From: Bigelowiella natans CCMP2755
Taxonomy: Eukaryota; Cercozoa; Chlorarachniophyceae
Direction: 5' to 3'
NCBI GenBank assembly: GCA_000320545.1
Contig: ADNK01000501.1
Span: 1-64,000 of the forward strand
Length of the DNA: 64,000 bases
Position numbers and translations under genes: made by a program. The notes beneath the pieces are model-generated. The model did not search any database. It saw only the letters and a list, made by a program, of their open reading frames with translations, and was not told the origin of the DNA. Positions 60,177 through 64,000 of this stretch are shown here, one piece after another. Within the stretch, counting starts at the first letter, position 1; every line of letters starts with the position of its first letter.

Positions 60177-62021
60177 GATTTGCGTGCTTACCACGACTTT
60201 TTCTCCTTTCAATTCTGGCTGTTGATGGCCTGTAATTAGAAAAATATAAACACCCGTTAATATAAGCACAGGATGTAGCAGCTAGGAACATAACACCACA
60301 CCATACGCGGCCTTTGGCTGGACTCTTTTGTCTTTGTATTGGACATATTCTTCTCTATACACAGTAGTATTTACTATTGCTACCACTCTACCAAGAGAAG
60401 GCACTTTGTCGATACTGAAAGAATTCTTCTTGACTTTATACTCGGCGATGTAATCATGGCTCTTGCTATTTGCAAACCTCCAATAGGCTAGGCGACATAT
60501 CATTTAGAATAAAATAGAAATCATCATCGTATGACACCCGATTCAGGACGATCTAAGCGAGATGTTCAAGCAGCAACGTCACGCCATCATCATCATCGAT
60601 GGTGAGGAAAACACAGGAATACAGCTTTGCTTTTGAGGGGGAGGGGGAACTATGAACTCGGTTAGCTTTGATCGTTAGTGCTGTGTTATCGTTATTTTTT
60701 GCACGGACTGTCTCTGTCGGATTTATAGTCATAATAGGGCACAGCATAGCCACATGAAAAGCTGACACGATGGATTTCGCCTCGGACCAATCCTGATGTG
60801 TGCGATGAGGAATAACACGTTGATTTGTTGCTCTATGCTGCATGCCCAAACCCAAAATCGTGAAGCTATGGTTGCAGAATATGTATTAGATTTCAGGTTA
60901 TTTTAGAGAAAGCCATTGCTCTTACGCTTATGATGATGTTTGTGCAAAAACTTTAGGTTTGTCAGTCTCATGGAGGGTAGAAGGGGGGGGGGGGGGGGGG
61001 GAAGTATTACCTCGGAATCCGGGACTTTCGACCAAGCTTGGATATTGAGGCAAAGAAACACCGACACCATAGCATTCGCACACGTATCAGCAGCCGTAGG
61101 TGTAAAATTTGAGTTGAAATGTAACAATTTTCATATTCTCTTTCTCAGCAAGCAACGGAACAACACTACATATAGTATGCACTCACTGCTTCGGAAAGTG
61201 CCTCAAGAGCTCCTCAGGCACCTCATCGTGGATGATATATGTTCCCTGATAGCAGCAGACACATCAATTGACTTTTCTTAAAATTGCCATTAAATATGGT
61301 GCTGGAATATAATTTCTCGAAAACAAGAACCTTTGCAAATAGTCTGAGAATGTTCGGAGCACCTAGAGGGAATTGATGGTGATGATGAGAGGGTGGCTTG
61401 TGCTGCAACTGGTTGCTTCCGATATGAGAATTTGAGTGATGACAGCAACAATATAATAAGAACACAGTTAGGGGTGGTGGATACCTTCGCGTAGGAAATG
61501 AACATTATTGTTATTCGACCATTATCCTTCTGCATCAAGTGCGCTGCAGTCTCGCTTCCACTACCTGTCGTATAAGTGAAAATTGCATCGGATGATGACA
61601 TCACGTAATTGTCATCTGGGATTTTTTGCATTTTTCTGACGTGTATCACCAGTTAAGTCAAGGTATACGAAGGTTTTCGGGTCCAGGAGCAAGAAACAAT
61701 CGTAGCCTTTTGGACTGTAGAAACACATATGCAGCGATGATGCTTTTCAGGTCAATTTTTTCTCTAATCACAGTTGCACCGACCTGATATTCACGTGCCC
61801 GTCCTTGTCAAGATTGGCCGTTCCGACGAAAAACATCTAAACTCGAATGAAGTAGAGGGAAATTGCATATTGGAACCAGTCAGGAAGGCCCCATCACCTA
61901 CATGCTAGTCGCAGTTGTTCATCCTTCCATCCGATGCTGCTGTGTGCCTACCACTTACTACCTTCTGGCGCTGTATGAACTTCACTTGAGCTGGGGGAAC
62001 CTGTCGATATGCCTTGCCCAT
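59712..62021 (-). CDS. Pyridoxamine-phosphate-oxidase-like FMN flavoprotein
   Basis: Members of the split-barrel PPOX-like family bind FMN; many are of unknown substrate. Exons, 5' to 3': 61962-62021, 61784-61836, 61650-61714, 61485-61564, 61331-61362, 61187-61245, 61011-61036, then about 60290-60480, about 60188-60226 and about 59889-59989. Characteristic text: MFFVGTANLDKDGHVNIS, PKGYDCFLLLDPKTFVYLDL, TGSGSETAAHL ... GRITIMF, APNILRLFAK, and the C-terminal YIAEYKVKKNSFSIDKVPSLG, matching the Y..kKN..SiDglP.L end of the family. At the 61485/61362 junction the canonical GT-AG splice leaves the frame one base short. The stretch between 61011 and 60490 that should hold the middle exon is not resolved. 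The 3' end (an in-frame stop at 59712) is uncertain. Confidence 0.72.
60982..61001. repeat. Poly-G run
   Basis: An uninterrupted G tract lies a few bases from the donor of the short flavoprotein exon 61011-61036. Similar C or G runs are at 24111-24128 and 29398-29411; length calls in such tracts are error-prone. Confidence 0.85.
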
Positions 62022-63388
62022 GGTAGCTGAGTTCTGACTATTTTATCCCAAGGCAGGTTTCGTTTGTAGTTGGTGGTTATTAGTTTCTTTCGGGTCCACG
62101 GAGAGGAAATCGGCGCTCAGGAGAGGACGAAGGAGAGCAATTGTGCCACAGTCTCTTTCTATTTCTTCCCTACGACAACGTATTCCGCCCTAAAATGTTG
62201 TAAATGGAATCTGCTTTTGGTTCCTTTCAGTAGCTAAGGAATGTGGCGTTTAGGTGCTGCGACAACAGGAACAAATAGGTCGCAGGTTAAATTCTGCTGG
62301 ACGTTGAAGAAATCCTGAGAAAGCGCATCTCCCGACTACCGTCCATGGTAAGCACATCACATGTTACTAGCTGTTTAGATCATTTCTCGGAGGTGTCCAA
62401 GAATTCGTCACATGGCATATCCAGTGATCCTTTCAGATGCCCCTGTGAAAACACCTCATGCACTCATTCATGCATGAATGCGGTACACAATGGTGGTTGT
62501 GCATTTGAACACGACGTCATTCGATCTAGCTTGCTAGCTAGCAACAGATTGCAACCTGATCGAAGGCTGCCATTCTAGCATGCCGCGCTCTAGCGCTGCA
62601 CGTGTGTGTCGTAAACGCTACGCAAGCAAAGACGGCATCATTGGTGTACGCCGCAAGGATTTCTAGATGTAACGCAAGCCACATGCGCATGTCTAACTAT
62701 TCTGGTAATCTAGTAATGTGCTGCGAGGCAAAAAAAAGGTCAATCGGCACTGGCTAGCTGGGGATGCATGCTAGCATGGCATCGCGGACATTAATTGCTT
62801 CGTGTCAACTGTGAAGCTTGTATGCAATGAATCATCCTCATCACGAGTCAAACTAGCTAAATGTGAGAAGTGTTTCAGATGTGCCGAACGCGCAACATGC
62901 ACATAACCTGCATGTAACACAAACTCCTGAATTAGTAATTACATGTTAATATTGGAAGGTGATTATCAATGAAACGCACAGCAAGTACTACTTTGTTTAG
63001 ATACGTGCAGTTGCAGATGTAGAAGTAGCATGTTGCAGCATGTCCGAGCCCATCTAGCCATCTCTGTAAAATATCGCTGGCGCCACCCTCAATTATAATT
63101 GAACAATTCCGAGTCGTTCACCTAAGAATGATGGACATCTTAATTAAATATCATTGAAATGCGCCATTTTTTGCCAATTGAACAAGAGCATTTCAACTTT
63201 GCAACGGTGTATAGGAAAGAAAACCGGAAGTAACCATTTCATCACAATGTATCTAGTTGTACATAATGCCGCACATACGCGAATAGTCGATGAGGATCGT
63301 CTTTCCAGCGAACATCTTTATCCTGTTTTAACAGAATTATGCACAATTAGATGCCCCATAGCACATGATATAGACTGATAGCTTCAAG
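62022..63388. other. Spacer with CTAG/TGCATG island at its right side
   Basis: The 5' flank of the flavoprotein gene (62022-62340) has no recognised element. 62440-63060 is an island with CATGCATGAATG, TAGCTTGCTAGCTAGC and GCATGCTAGCATGGC words and lies next to the 3' end of the gene at the right edge. No gene is supported. Confidence 0.5.
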
Positions 63389-64000
63389 CTAATTACAAAC
63401 TGTATTCTCTCTCCTTCTCGCTGTTCTTTTGTACCCTACGAACCCCACAGCGCCTCTAAAGGTCTGTGGCTGCTGCTGTTGTTGTTGCTGCTGCTGCCTG
63501 CGGTCTTTATCATCGTTCTTTGGTCCCGCCCCAAGTCCAACATAGACAGTTTTCTGTTGAATACAATACCATCTTATTTAAAAAATATATCCGCATAGCT
63601 TCTCGCCGAATCCTTCCGATTATACGATAAGAAGGTCAACGGCAGGAAAGATCAATTATGTAAGGAATCCTAAATCAGTCAATGCAAAGCTCTGGGACTG
63701 CTGCTACTCATTTTCTACTGGTAGTACGAAAGCTCTTTTAAAAAGGCAACTTGCGTTCGGAAAAATCAGTGCCACTACATTTCCAAGGAAGAGAGGTCCG
63801 ATAGAAATATTAGCAGCCTACGAAATAGTATTTAGTATTATGGAACTAGTTACAGAGTTAGTGGGTGGATGAGGAATGCTTTTAGCTACTACCAACGGAA
63901 TAGAAGGACATCGTCCTGCCCCAGAATCGAAGCCAATCCATTTCTGACAACAGCAACGACAACAACGACGACGACGACGATGAAACAACAAGGAGAATAT
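63389..64000 (-). CDS. Unrecognised gene, 3' part (5' end beyond window)
   Basis: Three exon-like segments with acceptors on the minus strand: about 63894-63943 (KWIGFDSGAGRCPSIPL), about 63752-63818 (AANISIGPLFLGNVVALIFP) and a last exon at about 63389-63553 (KTVYVGLGAGPKNDDKDRRQ, a poly-Gln run of about nine, then PQTFRGAVGFVGYKRTARRR) with a TAG stop. A segment near 63660-63690 (SFALTDLGFL) may be another exon. I do not recognise the protein. Confidence 0.45.

Noticed and set aside
1-64000. tRNA, rRNA and other structural RNA genes
   Set aside because: I looked for the B-box-type GGTTCGAATC core and for rRNA-like sequence and found none convincing; a covariance-model scan would be needed to exclude small RNAs.

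Overview
This is intron-rich nuclear DNA from a eukaryotic alga. Nearly every gene is split by GT-AG introns that are often loaded with microsatellites. Two genes carry plastid-directed leaders: a PsbP-domain protein (18941-19702) has a hydrophobic signal anchor, a basic/hydroxylated transit-like stretch and a twin-arginine lumen signal, and a MET1/ZKT-like PDZ-TPR protein (10824-13162) starts with a secretory signal sequence before its transit-like segment. Such bipartite leaders point to a complex (secondary) plastid. MET1 and the PsbP-like protein fit a green-type plastid, so a chlorarachniophyte is my best guess. That is inference; a cryptophyte or heterokont cannot be excluded from this window alone.

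Layout. 1-5690 is a large inverted duplication: about 725-bp arms at 1-725 and 4988-5690, each holding the last exon of an ankyrin-repeat gene. Between the arms lies a minus-strand gene for a putative secreted, N-glycosylated repeat protein (1120-3505). 5284-10186 (-): ankyrin-repeat protein with about 20 small exons. 10824-13162 (+): MET1-like photosystem II assembly protein, 12 exons. 13959-17894 (-): unknown protein with two tandem ubiquitin-like domains. 18941-19702 (+): PsbP-domain lumenal protein. 21804-32148 (-): very long gene for an OPR/RAP-like helical-repeat protein. 34489-35232 (-): highly divergent tri-ubiquitin with a three-residue spacer. 37884-38797 (-): UNC119/PDE6-delta family lipid-binding protein. 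39354-40287 (+): MANF/ARMET-like ER protein ending in RDEL. 41611-47185 (+): SUV3-type mitochondrial/organellar RNA helicase. 47938-about 53920 (-): CLU-domain protein fused to a C-terminal leucine-rich repeat block. 54000-58722 (+): tandem-GAF protein. About 59712-62021 (-): pyridoxamine-phosphate-oxidase-like flavoprotein. 63389->64000 (-): 3' part of an unrecognised gene.

Between genes, two kinds of spacer are visible. Spacers touching a gene 3' end hold islands dense in CTAG, TGCATG and CACATG words, and two of them carry copies of a short hairpin repeat family. Spacers that lie only between 5' ends lack these islands. There is no obvious co-functional cluster: the genes are a housekeeping mix of plastid (PsbP-like, MET1-like), organellar RNA (OPR-like, SUV3-like, CLU), ER (MANF-like), ubiquitin and signalling (UNC119, GAF) functions. 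The most noteworthy items are the spacer-containing divergent ubiquitin array, the MANF homologue in an alga, the CLU-LRR fusion, the duplicated ubiquitin-like module with conserved intron phases, the inverted duplication, and the 3'-end islands with their hairpin repeat.
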